DNA from: a virus
IMG/VR virus record: IMGVR_UViG_3300048925_000677
Coordinates: 1 to 53,568 of that record
Direction: 5' to 3' (one strand)
Length of the DNA: 53,568 nucleotides
Below, one piece after another: positions 1 to 6,723 of this stretch. Below the pieces are notes generated by a model. The model saw only the letters and a list, made by a program, of their open reading frames with translations. It ran no database searches and was not told the origin of the DNA. Position numbers and translations under genes: made by a program. Position 1 is the first letter of the stretch. Each line of letters begins with the position of its first letter.

Positions 1-360
1 ATGACGACGACAATGGCGCCCGAACGAGCGGCGTACTCCCGCATGGTTCTTGACCACATTCTCGCGAATCCACACTTGCACGATCAGATGTCATTCGCGC
101 AAAACACGCCATGCGGCACGACGCACTGCATTGCCGGCTGGGCTGTCGAATTGAGTCCAGACGTTGATGTCCAGTGGTGTCCCGGTGGCGGTTGGATTCT
201 CCTCCATAAGGGCCATCAGGTGGGGCTGAAGAGAGTCGCCGAGAAGCTTCTAGGGTTGACGGCCGTAGATGCCCATCGCCTTTTTCTCGACGAGATGGAC
301 AACCAAGACGCGCTAGACCTTTTCCGCATGTGGATCGAAGAGGCTGAGGCTGCGGCGTGA
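1..360 (+). CDS. Small phage protein with CGTTHCIAGWA motif
   Basis: Encodes 119 aa. A Cys/His-containing core (CGTTHCIAGWA, residues 38-48) recalls the HCAVGA motif of the three paralogues at 46875-48053, so a distant link to DUF6197-type proteins is possible. No enzymatic signature is seen. The ATG is the first base of the window, so a longer N-terminus upstream cannot be excluded. Its stop overlaps the next gene (GTGA), which marks it as part of a long operon entering from the left. Function unknown. Confidence 0.75.
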   Translation: MTTTMAPERAAYSRMVLDHILANPHLHDQMSFAQNTPCGTTHCIAGWAVELSPDVDVQWCPGGGWILLHKGHQVGLKRVAEKLLGLTAVDAHRLFLDEMDNQDALDLFRMWIEEAEAAA

Positions 361-719
361 AGCAGGTCATCGTCATGCGGACCGACCTGCGCAATGCCGA
401 AGGTCACAAGATCCGCACCGGCAAGCTCGTCGCCCAGGGCGCCCACGCCTCGACGCTGGTCGTCGCCAAGAACGTCTTCGATCCCCGGGTTATCGATTGG
501 CTCGAATCGGACTACACCAAGGTCACCCTGCAGGTGGGTAGCGAAGAGGAACTGCAAGAGGTTTATGCGCACGCCCGCAACGCCGGCTTGCTCGCCGAGT
601 TCGTCGTCGACAACGGCCGGACCGAGTTTGGCGGCGTACTCACGGCGACCTGCTGCGCCATCGGGCCTGACGAGGACGACCGGATCGACGCCGTCACTGG
701 GGATTTGAGGCCATTGTGA
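357..719 (+). CDS. Peptidyl-tRNA hydrolase, Pth2 family
   Basis: Encodes 120 aa, the usual Pth2 domain length. Seen: an N-terminal KQVIVMRTDL strand, the GK..AQ.AHAS signature (residues 22-32), VVDNGRTEF in the second half, and the C-terminal AIGP...ID.VTGDL ending. Pth2 enzymes cleave the ester bond of peptidyl-tRNA released from stalled ribosomes and recycle tRNA in the cytoplasm. The GTG start overlaps the previous stop. A phage copy could support translation late in infection, or could counter tRNA-directed defence; that role is inference. Family assignment is strong from motif order alone. Confidence 0.85.
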   Translation: MKQVIVMRTDLRNAEGHKIRTGKLVAQGAHASTLVVAKNVFDPRVIDWLESDYTKVTLQVGSEEELQEVYAHARNAGLLAEFVVDNGRTEFGGVLTATCCAIGPDEDDRIDAVTGDLRPL

Positions 720-889
720 TCTGGATTCTGGCTGGCGGCATTCCGCTCGTGCTCGGGTTTGGCTGGTTTCTCTGGCATCTCCGGCGGCGGGGCGAGTTGT
801 GGGAATTCCTCGGTGTCGTCGGGGGAACGCTCGCGGCTATCGCCTGCTTTGTGGCTTTCTGCTACGGCGTTCAGCAGGTGCATCGATGA
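716..889 (+). CDS. Small two-span membrane protein
   Basis: A 57-aa protein starting with GTG inside the end of the Pth2 gene and ending in an ATGA overlap with the DUF2637 gene. It has two hydrophobic segments (about residues 2-20 and 32-50) split by a basic loop (HLRRRGE). The next gene is also a membrane protein. No family recognised; supported by tight coupling and composition. Confidence 0.65.
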   Translation: MIWILAGGIPLVLGFGWFLWHLRRRGELWEFLGVVGGTLAAIACFVAFCYGVQQVHR

Positions 890-1551
890 CGCCCGAGGTG
901 CAACACGCTAAGCGATTCTTCTGGACGTGGCTCATCGGCGCGACGGTGGCGAGCGTCGCCGGCAACGTGGTGCACGCACTACTCGGTCACGCAGCGTCCC
1001 CCGCAGTCGCCGCGGCGGCGGCCATCGTGCCTCCCCTGGTCCTGCTCGGAGCCACGCACGGCGTGCACGCTTTGGTGCAATCGCAGGTCACGGGCCTCGC
1101 GTACCGGGCGGCCATGTGCATCACGGTACTTCTCGCCCTGTGCGCCTTCATCCTCTCCTTCGAGGCGTTGCGCGACTTGGCGATCACCCAAGCGGGTATC
1201 CCGCAGCCGATTGGATGGCTGTGGCCGCTCGCCATCGACCTGTCCATCACGGGCAGCACGATTGCCCTGCTCGCCCTCACGGGACGCGCAAGGGACCAGG
1301 TCGTGCCGGAGGTATTGCAGCAGGATGCACAGACAGACCCGAACATGCCCGTCGTAACGGAGCATGCGGTGCTCGCCGAGCGGATCGTCTCGGAGGGCGT
1401 GACGCGCATCGACCGCAAGAAGGTCGAGCTGGTGCTGGCCAAGCACTCCGAAGGGTGCAAGCCGTCGATGATCGCGCGCGAGGTCGGCGTCGGATACGAG
1501 ACGGTGCAGCGCATCACCGAGCACACCGAGCGTCTGGTGCTCTCGAAATGA
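886..1551 (+). CDS. DUF2637 membrane protein with C-terminal HTH
   Basis: Encodes 221 aa. The N-terminal half has the DUF2637 layout of four hydrophobic segments, with GNVVHALLGH, VPPLVLLGATHG, FILSFEALRDLA and IGWLWPLAID. The last about 60 residues (DRKKVELVLAKHSEG onward) look like a helix-turn-helix with a recognition-helix-like YETVQRITEH. DUF2637 proteins are common on actinobacterial phages and mobile elements; their role is unsettled. The start at 886 is chosen for its ATGA overlap. This could be a membrane-tethered DNA-binding protein. Confidence 0.8.
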   Translation: MTPEVQHAKRFFWTWLIGATVASVAGNVVHALLGHAASPAVAAAAAIVPPLVLLGATHGVHALVQSQVTGLAYRAAMCITVLLALCAFILSFEALRDLAITQAGIPQPIGWLWPLAIDLSITGSTIALLALTGRARDQVVPEVLQQDAQTDPNMPVVTEHAVLAERIVSEGVTRIDRKKVELVLAKHSEGCKPSMIAREVGVGYETVQRITEHTERLVLSK

Positions 1552-1772
1552 CCGCCCCCAAAGACGAGATCATCTGGCGGCGAACTCCGTCCAAGCAGGT
1601 GCACCTCGACTACGAGAGCACCTGCGGACGCTGGAAGATCCTTCACCCCAAGAACGCCCCCTCCAACCGCTGGGAGCTTTACGACGCCGTGGCATGCCAG
1701 TGGCATGGAGATTGGCGAGGGCTGGCCGCGGCGAAGCAACGGGCCTACCAACTGCAGAGGATGGGCAAATGA
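1548..1772 (+). CDS. Hypothetical protein (74 aa)
   Basis: The start ATG overlaps the stop of the DUF2637 gene, and the product ends QRMGK with an ATGA overlap to the next gene. Basic and aromatic, with several Trp residues (IIWRR, RWKIL, RWELY, DWRGL), suggesting a small folded beta protein. No family recognised. Confidence 0.65.
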   Translation: MTAPKDEIIWRRTPSKQVHLDYESTCGRWKILHPKNAPSNRWELYDAVACQWHGDWRGLAAAKQRAYQLQRMGK

Positions 1773-1996
1773 TCCCGGTGGCCATAGATCACAAGACCTG
1801 CGGGCACGTCAACCACACCACCATCGACGCGAGCCGCCACGAGGAGATTCACACCGCGATGTTGACCTTCATGTCGCGGTGGTACTCGCAGGCGAACCAT
1901 GCCCGAGCGGCGGGTAATGAGGCAGTCGCCCTGGCGTACGAGGCAGTCATAGACGACTTCGCCGAGTCGATGCGCGGATTCGAGGTAGAGCAGTGA
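1769..1996 (+). CDS. Hypothetical protein (75 aa)
   Basis: A 75-aa mostly helical, acidic protein with an N-terminal CGHVNHTT segment. ATGA overlap with the upstream gene and GTGA overlap with the downstream gene. An upstream in-frame ATG at 1694 would run far into the neighbour, so 1769 is preferred. Function unknown. Confidence 0.65.
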   Translation: MIPVAIDHKTCGHVNHTTIDASRHEEIHTAMLTFMSRWYSQANHARAAGNEAVALAYEAVIDDFAESMRGFEVEQ

Positions 1997-2268
1997 GGAT
2001 CGTCAACGACCCGAACTGGGACGCGGACACGGCGCGACTCCAAGATCAGAAGCGGCGCGAAACCGGCTACGGCTTCTGCGACTACGAGATGCGTGCCGTC
2101 GAAAGTGCCGGCGGATTCATCGAGCACGCAATCGACGCCCTCGGGTTCGAAGTCGAGCACTTCAACATGCAAGACAGCCAGGCTGTGTCCTGCTGCCGCT
2201 GCGGCGGGCTGTTCAAGGAGGAGTTGCAGTACATGCGTAAGCACCGTCTTGCATGCGGGTGGCTGTGA
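1993..2268 (+). CDS. Small zinc-finger-like protein
   Basis: Encodes 91 aa. The C-terminus carries CCRCGGLF followed by KHRLACGWL, a C-x2-C...H-x3-C arrangement like a C2HC zinc finger. The N-terminal two thirds are acidic and helical. GTG start overlapping the previous stop. Possibly nucleic-acid binding or a protein-interaction knuckle; partner unknown. Confidence 0.68.
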   Translation: MRIVNDPNWDADTARLQDQKRRETGYGFCDYEMRAVESAGGFIEHAIDALGFEVEHFNMQDSQAVSCCRCGGLFKEELQYMRKHRLACGWL

Positions 2269-2468
2269 TGGACTCGGGCGAAACCAACTACAGCATCATG
2301 CGCGAGCGCTTGATCACCGGCGAGATGAGCGATCTCAATCAATGGATCGAGCACGAGCCGTCCAACGCCGACATCCTCAAGCTGCTGGACGCGCTCCACG
2401 CCGACATAACCGGCACGACCACGCCCGCGGTGGACCGCATCTTGACGGACAGGTGGTACAGCTCGTGA
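2268..2468 (+). CDS. Hypothetical protein (66 aa)
   Basis: An acidic helical 66-aa protein starting at the ATG that shares a base with the previous stop (TGATG). An in-frame GTG three bases earlier is an alternative. It ends in GTGA with the next gene. No recognised domain. Confidence 0.6.
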   Translation: MDSGETNYSIMRERLITGEMSDLNQWIEHEPSNADILKLLDALHADITGTTTPAVDRILTDRWYSS

Positions 2469-2611
2469 CCCCAGGTGAGCATGCATCCCTGGCCGGCCTC
2501 CCCCGAGGCGAGAACGGCCATCTCATCCCCGGGCATACCACATGGGACATGCTCGGCCCCAAGGCGAAAGCGCGTTGGGAACGAATTACAGAGGCGGTAT
2601 CGAATGTCTGA
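2465..2611 (+). CDS. Hypothetical small protein (48 aa)
   Basis: A 48-aa gene with a GTG start coupled to the previous stop, ending inside the next gene (8-base overlap). It contains GHLIPGHTTW followed by a helical KAKARWERI segment. Support is operon coupling and conserved spacing rather than homology. Confidence 0.5.
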   Translation: MTPGEHASLAGLPRGENGHLIPGHTTWDMLGPKAKARWERITEAVSNV

Positions 2612-3002
2612 AACGCGAGATGCTCTCGCCACCGCCCTCGCTGGGCACAAGATGTGGGAGAACGACGAGGGCGGCATAGCACACCAGCGCCGGGTTGGCT
2701 ACTGCTCCTGCAGGGCGTGGAGGGGTCGCCCTTCCGACTTCGAGGCGCACAAGGCGGACATCCTCCTGGCATTACCAGGAATCGCCATCGTGAAGCTGGC
2801 CAAGCCCACCGATGACGACATCGACGGTGACCAGTACTTCTCAGAAGGCTCGGCCGCGGGCAATGTCCTCGTCACCCCGGGCTCGGGGATTGTCGGCCAC
2901 GGCGACTGGGAGTGGACAGTCGAGCAGGCGATGGATGTTGGGCGGCAGTGGATCTCGGCCGCACTGGTCGCCGACCCGAATCGAACGGTGGCCAATGGAT
3001 AA
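2604..3002 (+). CDS. Hypothetical protein (132 aa)
   Basis: A 132-aa protein from ATG 2604. The N-terminal helix resembles small phage proteins that begin with ALATALAGH, followed by YCSCRAWRG, which has two Cys. The middle is rich in Asp and Gly and the C-terminus has WEWTVEQAMDVGRQWI. The stop region overlaps the next ATG. No confident family. Confidence 0.65.
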   Translation: MSETRDALATALAGHKMWENDEGGIAHQRRVGYCSCRAWRGRPSDFEAHKADILLALPGIAIVKLAKPTDDDIDGDQYFSEGSAAGNVLVTPGSGIVGHGDWEWTVEQAMDVGRQWISAALVADPNRTVANG

Positions 3003-3141
3003 CACCCCGAGGACGCCCGAAAGCATCATCCGCTCCGTGCTGCTCGGATGCAATGTCGCGGCACCTAAGACGACCCAGGAACAGATCATGGTCGCGCTCA
3101 AATCCGAAGGCTGGGAGATCAGGAGGCGCCGCGGTGAGTGA
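2995..3141 (+). CDS. Hypothetical small basic protein (48 aa)
   Basis: A 48-aa helical protein with a strongly basic tail (EIRRRRGE). The order of a helix containing TTQEQIMVALKSEGW could be a winged- or simple HTH fragment, but it is too short to assign. ATG overlaps the previous gene by 8 bases. Confidence 0.5.
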   Translation: MDNTPRTPESIIRSVLLGCNVAAPKTTQEQIMVALKSEGWEIRRRRGE

Positions 3142-3172
3142 ACCGAGACTCGACCGGGGCGAGGAGTAGACC

Positions 3173-3328
3173 GTGACAATCGAATCGATGATGGTCCTAC
3201 TGGCCATCCCCTCGCACCGCCGCGAAGAGTTCGCCCAGATCTTCAACTCGCAAGCGCGTGAGGACATGGACTCGGTCATGCGCGCGCGACTTGCCCGAAT
3301 CATCTGGGATGCGATGCGCAATGGCTAA
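3173..3328 (+). CDS. Hypothetical small protein (51 aa)
   Basis: A GTG-initiated 51-aa ORF preceded by a purine-rich GGGCGAGGAG Shine-Dalgarno stretch in the short gap after 3141. Helical, with LAIPSHRREEF and a basic/hydrophobic C-terminal helix. It overlaps the next gene by 8 bases. Function unknown. Confidence 0.5.
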   Translation: MTIESMMVLLAIPSHRREEFAQIFNSQAREDMDSVMRARLARIIWDAMRNG

Positions 3329-3518
3329 CCAGCAAGCGGCGGCCTACAACAAAGCCGTTGACGCACACAACAAGACAGTCCACAGCTTCAACGCGCTCAG
3401 TCGGCAAACAACACAAGGGACGAGCGTTAAAGCCGCCCTCAGTGCCAGCATTCAGTTGATCAAGGAGTTGATCAGCGTCAACGATCTGATCCTCGACGCT
3501 CTCAAGGAGAAGCTGTGA
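3321..3518 (+). CDS. Helical small protein (65 aa)
   Basis: A 65-aa almost wholly helical protein with Asn/Gln-rich N-terminus and heptad-like hydrophobics (SIQLIKELISVNDLIL). It may form a short coiled coil. ATG at 3321 lies in the end of the previous gene; the stop overlaps the next start (GTGA). Confidence 0.55.
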   Translation: MANQQAAAYNKAVDAHNKTVHSFNALSRQTTQGTSVKAALSASIQLIKELISVNDLILDALKEKL

Positions 3519-3706
3519 ACGGGTGGAAGATCGGCCCCGACTACTTCCAGGTCCACGACGGCGATAAGTGGTACACCGCAAGCAAGATGGAGGGCGGGCT
3601 CTGGTTCGTGGTGAACCACCAAGGCCGCGCCATCAGGCAGGGCACCGAGATTCACCGCCGTGTGGTCGCCGCGGTCGACGAGTGGCTGAAGGAGCAGGCA
3701 GCGTGA
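3515..3706 (+). CDS. Hypothetical small protein (63 aa)
   Basis: A 63-aa protein with a beta-rich aromatic N-terminus (GWKIGPDYF, DKWYTASK, LWFVVNHQGR) and a helical tail (VVAAVDEWLKEQ). GTG start coupled to the preceding stop and GTGA overlap with the following gene. No family recognised. Confidence 0.6.
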   Translation: MNGWKIGPDYFQVHDGDKWYTASKMEGGLWFVVNHQGRAIRQGTEIHRRVVAAVDEWLKEQAA

Positions 3707-3954
3707 GCGACCCCGCAGAGTGGGCGGCGACCCGGGTGGTAACCCAGATGGATATCGACGACCGGATCTATTACCACCACTTGCTCGATTCCGCTCGCGA
3801 AGCCCTGGCGCCGATCCGGGACGTCCTAGACAAACTCGCCGAAGACACGGTGCCACCCTGCGACATCGTCACCCGATATGTCTTATTCGAGAAGGCGATC
3901 AGCGACCTTTCCCCGCTGGTTTACGCGACCGAGGAATTGGAGCTGGGGCCATGA
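3703..3954 (+). CDS. Hypothetical protein, relative of the 9588 gene
   Basis: An 83-aa helical protein. Its EALAPIRDVLDKL and ISDLSPLVYATEE segments match EALRPIREMV and LEELDPLIYAKD of the product at 9588-9986 in order and spacing, so the two appear paralogous over this core. It lacks the Cys-rich tail of the other copy. GTG start overlaps the upstream stop. Role unknown. Confidence 0.62.
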   Translation: MSDPAEWAATRVVTQMDIDDRIYYHHLLDSAREALAPIRDVLDKLAEDTVPPCDIVTRYVLFEKAISDLSPLVYATEELELGP

Positions 3955-4325
3955 GCGACCCGGAGCCGGCCGAGGATTGGCGCGTGAACGTCTATTCAAA
4001 TATCGCGGGCAACACAGTCGAGGTGATCCACATTCCAACCGGGGTCAGGGGCATCTGCGGCGAATACAAGAGCCAACTCATGAACCAGCGCGAGGCGTTT
4101 GGGCGGGCGCAGGCCCTTATCGAAAGGGGCGTAATGCCCACCCTTGCGGAACTCACTGAGCACGAACTCGACCGCCAGGAATACAACTGCGCCGTCGCGA
4201 ACGGCCTGATCATCAAGGCTCGCCGCATCAACCGAGTCATGAAGGCACGCGAACGGAAGTGGGGCCTTGACGGAATTCAGTGCCACGCCATGCTCAAGGA
4301 GGCCCAGAAGTGCGCCTATGGGTAG
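3951..4325 (+). CDS. Class-I release-factor-like fragment lacking GGQ
   Basis: Encodes 124 aa. Residues 23-52 (VEVIHIPTG...YKSQLMNQREAFGRA) closely track the part of the peptidyl-tRNA-hydrolase domain of RF-1/RF-2 that follows the catalytic GGQ loop (V-V-HIPTG-RSQ-N-A). The place where GGQ should lie is RVNV here, so the motif is absent. The protein cannot be a normal termination factor; it may bind ribosomes without catalysis, or reuse the fold. It sits with Pth2 and the cREC-like gene. The C-terminus is helical and basic. Match is by eye. Confidence 0.6.
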   Translation: MSDPEPAEDWRVNVYSNIAGNTVEVIHIPTGVRGICGEYKSQLMNQREAFGRAQALIERGVMPTLAELTEHELDRQEYNCAVANGLIIKARRINRVMKARERKWGLDGIQCHAMLKEAQKCAYG

Positions 4326-4579
4326 ATGACCTCCGCCCGGCCCCCGAGGGGTGGTACTGGGCGAAAACTTCGGAACACGCCATAGAGATGCTCATTCTCG
4401 GACGGTCCGACATCACTGAGATGTCCCTCGATCACGATCTCGGCGGCGATGACACCACCCGCCCCATTGTTCTGTGGATGTGCGAGAACGAATCCTGGCC
4501 CACAACAGTCCACGTCCACACAGCGAATCCCGTTGGCCGCGAATGGCTTGAAGGAATGATTGAAAGGCACAAACCATGA
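4310..4579 (+). CDS. Cyclic-phosphate-processing receiver-like (cREC) protein
   Basis: Encodes 89 aa from GTG 4310. It has the full hallmark series of the cREC receiver-like family: LWVDDLRPAPEGW (3-15), EMSLDHDLG (37-45), and VHTANPVGR (69-77). The family keeps the acidic pocket of two-component receivers (DD at 6-7, D41, D43) plus a His/Asn motif and has been predicted to process cyclic-phosphate termini in RNA repair or nucleotide signalling. The GTG lies 16 bases before the previous stop. Assignment is from motifs; biochemical role is inferred. Confidence 0.78.
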   Translation: MRLWVDDLRPAPEGWYWAKTSEHAIEMLILGRSDITEMSLDHDLGGDDTTRPIVLWMCENESWPTTVHVHTANPVGREWLEGMIERHKP

Positions 4580-4764
4580 ACTGGATACTGACAATCCGCG
4601 CGATAGCCATCCTACTGTTCGTCGCGGCGTTCGTCGCACTCTGCGCGGCCGGCAACGAGGTCGACAATCATCATCCCCAGATGGCATGGCTGGGCGTCGG
4701 TGTGTCGGCGACCCTCGCGCTGTCCGGATGCATACTGGTCGGCGTCGGGTGGGGAAGATCATGA
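4576..4764 (+). CDS. Small two-span membrane protein
   Basis: A 62-aa protein with hydrophobic segments at about 5-24 and 38-57, separated by a short polar NEVDNHHPQ loop. ATGA overlaps on both sides. It is the second of several tiny membrane proteins in this arm; no family is recognised. Confidence 0.65.
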   Translation: MNWILTIRAIAILLFVAAFVALCAAGNEVDNHHPQMAWLGVGVSATLALSGCILVGVGWGRS

Positions 4765-5057
4765 GTGACCCTGTAATCCCGGCCATCGCCGCCGGTAAGC
4801 CATCGGGCGATGGTCCGCCGCCCGTGAAGCTCGGTGACGTATTCAAGCCCATTGAACGCACCAGCACCGCCGATGAGTGGAACAAGGCCCGCGACCTCCT
4901 TGGTGAGCAGGTGCGCATCATGCTCGACCTCGAAGACGAACATGCTGTGGTTGAGGGTCGACTCCTGTCTGTATGCGAGGACGGCTCCTTCGTCGTCCTC
5001 GACGACATGGGCATGAAGCACTACTGCTGGCCCCTCCTGAAAGTGGTGAAATCATGA
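4761..5057 (+). CDS. Hypothetical protein (98 aa)
   Basis: A 98-aa protein with a Pro/Gly-rich N-terminus and a C-terminal small beta-barrel-like pattern (VRIMLDLED, VVEGRLLSVCEDGSFVVLDD). The alternation suggests an SH3- or OB-like fold, as in small phage binding proteins. Start 4761 is chosen for ATGA coupling. Function unknown. Confidence 0.62.
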   Translation: MSDPVIPAIAAGKPSGDGPPPVKLGDVFKPIERTSTADEWNKARDLLGEQVRIMLDLEDEHAVVEGRLLSVCEDGSFVVLDDMGMKHYCWPLLKVVKS

Positions 5058-5287
5058 CGCTACGCATTGCGTGCGCCGCGGCGCTGGCGCTGCTGCTCGC
5101 TGGGTGCAGCAGCAACTCGGGTGCGCCGCAGTTGTCGAACTTCGAGCGGTTCGAACAGTCCTGCAAGGACATGAAGGGCTTCGTCGTTCGGGTCGAGCCG
5201 CCAGGATGGAACGACACCGGTCGCTACGACTGCATCGTCGACGGCAAGAAGGTGTACGTCCCCGACGCGACAGAGGTGCTTCAGTGA
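5054..5287 (+). CDS. Small secreted lipoprotein
   Basis: A 77-aa protein with a classical lipoprotein signal: basic N-terminus, hydrophobic core, and lipobox LLAGC with the acylated Cys at 18. The mature part is about 60 residues and contains two Cys (SCKDMKG and YDCIVDG) that could form a disulfide. Phage lipoproteins often act in superinfection exclusion at the cell surface; that is inference. ATGA overlap upstream, GTGA downstream. Confidence 0.75.
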   Translation: MTLRIACAAALALLLAGCSSNSGAPQLSNFERFEQSCKDMKGFVVRVEPPGWNDTGRYDCIVDGKKVYVPDATEVLQ

Positions 5288-6108
5288 CCCTTCGCATCGT
5301 GACGCATCGCAATTGGTTAGCTGAGCAGTTCAAGCAGCTCTCCAATGTCCACGTCGTTCAGGACTTCGGACTCGACTTCGACCCGGCAAACCTCGACGAC
5401 TACTGGTGGGCGCCGGGCGCGTGGGTGGCGCGCGCTCACAAGTCCGGAATGCGGCTGCCGCTAATGTCCTGCGGTGTCGACTGGCTACCCAACCTCCCTG
5501 AGGCGTACCGCGGCCGGAAGGTCCAGAACAAGCTGCTCGCCGAGATCTTCCCCGGCAAGACGCAGGCCACCTTCGCCAAGCTTCCCGAGGTCAAGCACGA
5601 CGGCGTCCCAGCTAAGGTCTACGGCGAGTGCTACCTGCGAGAAACGCTGAAGCAGTACAACCTGCCGGCGGAGACCATCTGGCAATTGCAGGAGCCGGTG
5701 GAATTTGTCACCGAGGCGCGTTTTTGGATTGCCCATCGGCATATCGTGGCGTTCAGCCCATATCGCCACCGTGACTGGGTGTGGGGCGCCGAGAATCGCC
5801 CGTTCCACCCCGTTTGGGATGCGCGGATGAGCAAGATGGCCCGGTTCCTTGACGGCATGCTGAGCAATATGAGCGTGAGACTGCCGCGGGGATGCGTTAT
5901 CGACGTGGGTATTACTGACGATGGCGACGAGATGGTCATCGAGGCGAACGCCGCATGGTCCTCCGGCCCGTACGACGGCGACCCCGCCGGCATCTTCGAG
6001 GCGATCAAGGCAAGCCACGATTTCGAGGGGAAATACCCTGAGTGGGCGTGGCGACATAGTCCTGTATTTGACAACGTCGCGCCGTTGAAGATCCGCCAGC
6101 GCCTGTGA
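5284..6108 (+). CDS. ATP-grasp domain protein (DUF4343-like)
   Basis: Encodes 274 aa. The C-terminal half has a typical ATP-grasp ending: FWIAHRHIVAFSPY (148-160), CVIDVGITDDG (204-214) and the metal-binding VIEANAAWSSG (218-228), with D207, E220 and N222 as likely ligands. ATP-grasp enzymes join a carboxylate to an amine or thiol through an acyl-phosphate; the substrate here is unknown, and no partner enzyme lies next to it. GTG start coupled to the lipoprotein stop. It is the longest gene of the operon. Confidence 0.75.
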   Translation: MTLRIVTHRNWLAEQFKQLSNVHVVQDFGLDFDPANLDDYWWAPGAWVARAHKSGMRLPLMSCGVDWLPNLPEAYRGRKVQNKLLAEIFPGKTQATFAKLPEVKHDGVPAKVYGECYLRETLKQYNLPAETIWQLQEPVEFVTEARFWIAHRHIVAFSPYRHRDWVWGAENRPFHPVWDARMSKMARFLDGMLSNMSVRLPRGCVIDVGITDDGDEMVIEANAAWSSGPYDGDPAGIFEAIKASHDFEGKYPEWAWRHSPVFDNVAPLKIRQRL

Positions 6109-6251
6109 GACTCATTGTCCTGGCGCCGATCTCGTGTCCCGCGTGTCGACGTAAATTGACGTCCAGGTCAGCGTCCCCATTGTCCGTGAAGTGGTGTCAA
6201 AAATGCCGACACGCCGTGTCCTATGAATCCAGTGATCGCGGTTACACGTGA
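6105..6251 (+). CDS. Zinc-ribbon micro-protein (48 aa)
   Basis: A 48-aa protein with two CxxC pairs: CPACRR near the N-terminus and WCQKCRH about 18 residues later, the pattern of a zinc ribbon. The GTG start overlaps the stop of the ATP-grasp gene. It closes the first operon, being followed by a regulatory gap. Possibly a transcription or RNA-binding cofactor; partner unknown. Confidence 0.65.
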   Translation: MRLIVLAPISCPACRRKLTSRSASPLSVKWCQKCRHAVSYESSDRGYT

Positions 6252-6262
6252 TGTAGATTGCG

Positions 6263-6274
6263 GGAACTAGTTCC
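6263..6274. promoter_or_regulatory. 12-bp perfect palindrome upstream of lsr2 promoter
   Basis: GGAACTAGTTCC is a perfect palindrome 20 bp upstream of the -35 box of the lsr2 promoter. A related half-site (AATTAGTTC) lies at 6286-6294, right before the -35. It may be a second operator; no protein is known to bind it. Confidence 0.4.
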
Positions 6275-6294
6275 TTGCCTTGGGTAATTAGTTC

Positions 6295-6323
6295 TTGACA
6301 CCCTTATTGCTTGTCCCTATGTT
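6295..6323 (+). promoter_or_regulatory. Sigma-70-type promoter for lsr2
   Basis: TTGACA at 6295-6300 and TATGTT at 6318-6323, with 17-bp spacing, form a near-consensus vegetative promoter. The expected transcript start is near 6330, giving a leader of about 35 nt that holds an AAAGGGG ribosome site before the ATG at 6364. It is the best promoter in the window. Confidence 0.7.
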
Positions 6324-6343
6324 TGTCTTACCGGACAAACATA
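6318..6343. promoter_or_regulatory. Operator-like inverted repeat over the lsr2 -10
   Basis: TATGTTTGTC (6318-6327) and GACAAACATA (6334-6343) are perfect 10-bp inverted arms around TTACCG. The dyad covers the -10 box and the start of transcription, the classical place for a repressor site. The binder is not identified; Lsr2 itself or a phage repressor outside the window are candidates. Confidence 0.6.
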
Positions 6344-6363
6344 CGAAAAGGGGATGAGCGCTC

Positions 6364-6720
6364 ATGGCCAGTCGCACAGTCACAATCATCAACGACGACC
6401 TCGATAACACCGAGGGCGCGTCCACACGTGAATTCTCCATCGGCGGCCAGGCCTACACCATCGACCTCACCGACGCCAACTACGAGAAGATGCTCAAGGC
6501 GATGTCGAAGTACGTGCAGTTCGGCCGGAAGGTCGGGCCGCGGCGAGCCGGCCGAGGGCGCGCGCATCGGATTTCGAGGGCCCCGGAGAAGAGCGCCACG
6601 ACGGCGGAGATTCGCGACTGGGCGAACAAGAATGGCCACAACGTGAAGAACCGCGGGCGTGTGCCGGATGACGTCGTCGAGGCCTTCAACTCCGCCAACA
6701 GCACGCCCGCGGAAGTCTGA
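6364..6720 (+). CDS. lsr2: Lsr2-like nucleoid-associated protein
   Basis: Encodes 118 aa, the normal Lsr2 length. The N-terminal oligomerisation domain has DDLDNTEG, a FSIGGQAYTIDL strand pair and YVQFGRKVG; the C-terminal DNA-binding domain has IRDWANKNG and the minor-groove-binding RGR at 97-99. Lsr2 is the actinobacterial H-NS-like protein that bridges AT-rich DNA and silences genes. A phage copy could oppose or mimic host silencing, or regulate phage genes. It has its own promoter and operator-like dyad, unlike its operon neighbours. Confidence 0.9.
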   Translation: MASRTVTIINDDLDNTEGASTREFSIGGQAYTIDLTDANYEKMLKAMSKYVQFGRKVGPRRAGRGRAHRISRAPEKSATTAEIRDWANKNGHNVKNRGRVPDDVVEAFNSANSTPAEV

Positions 6721-6723
6721 CCG

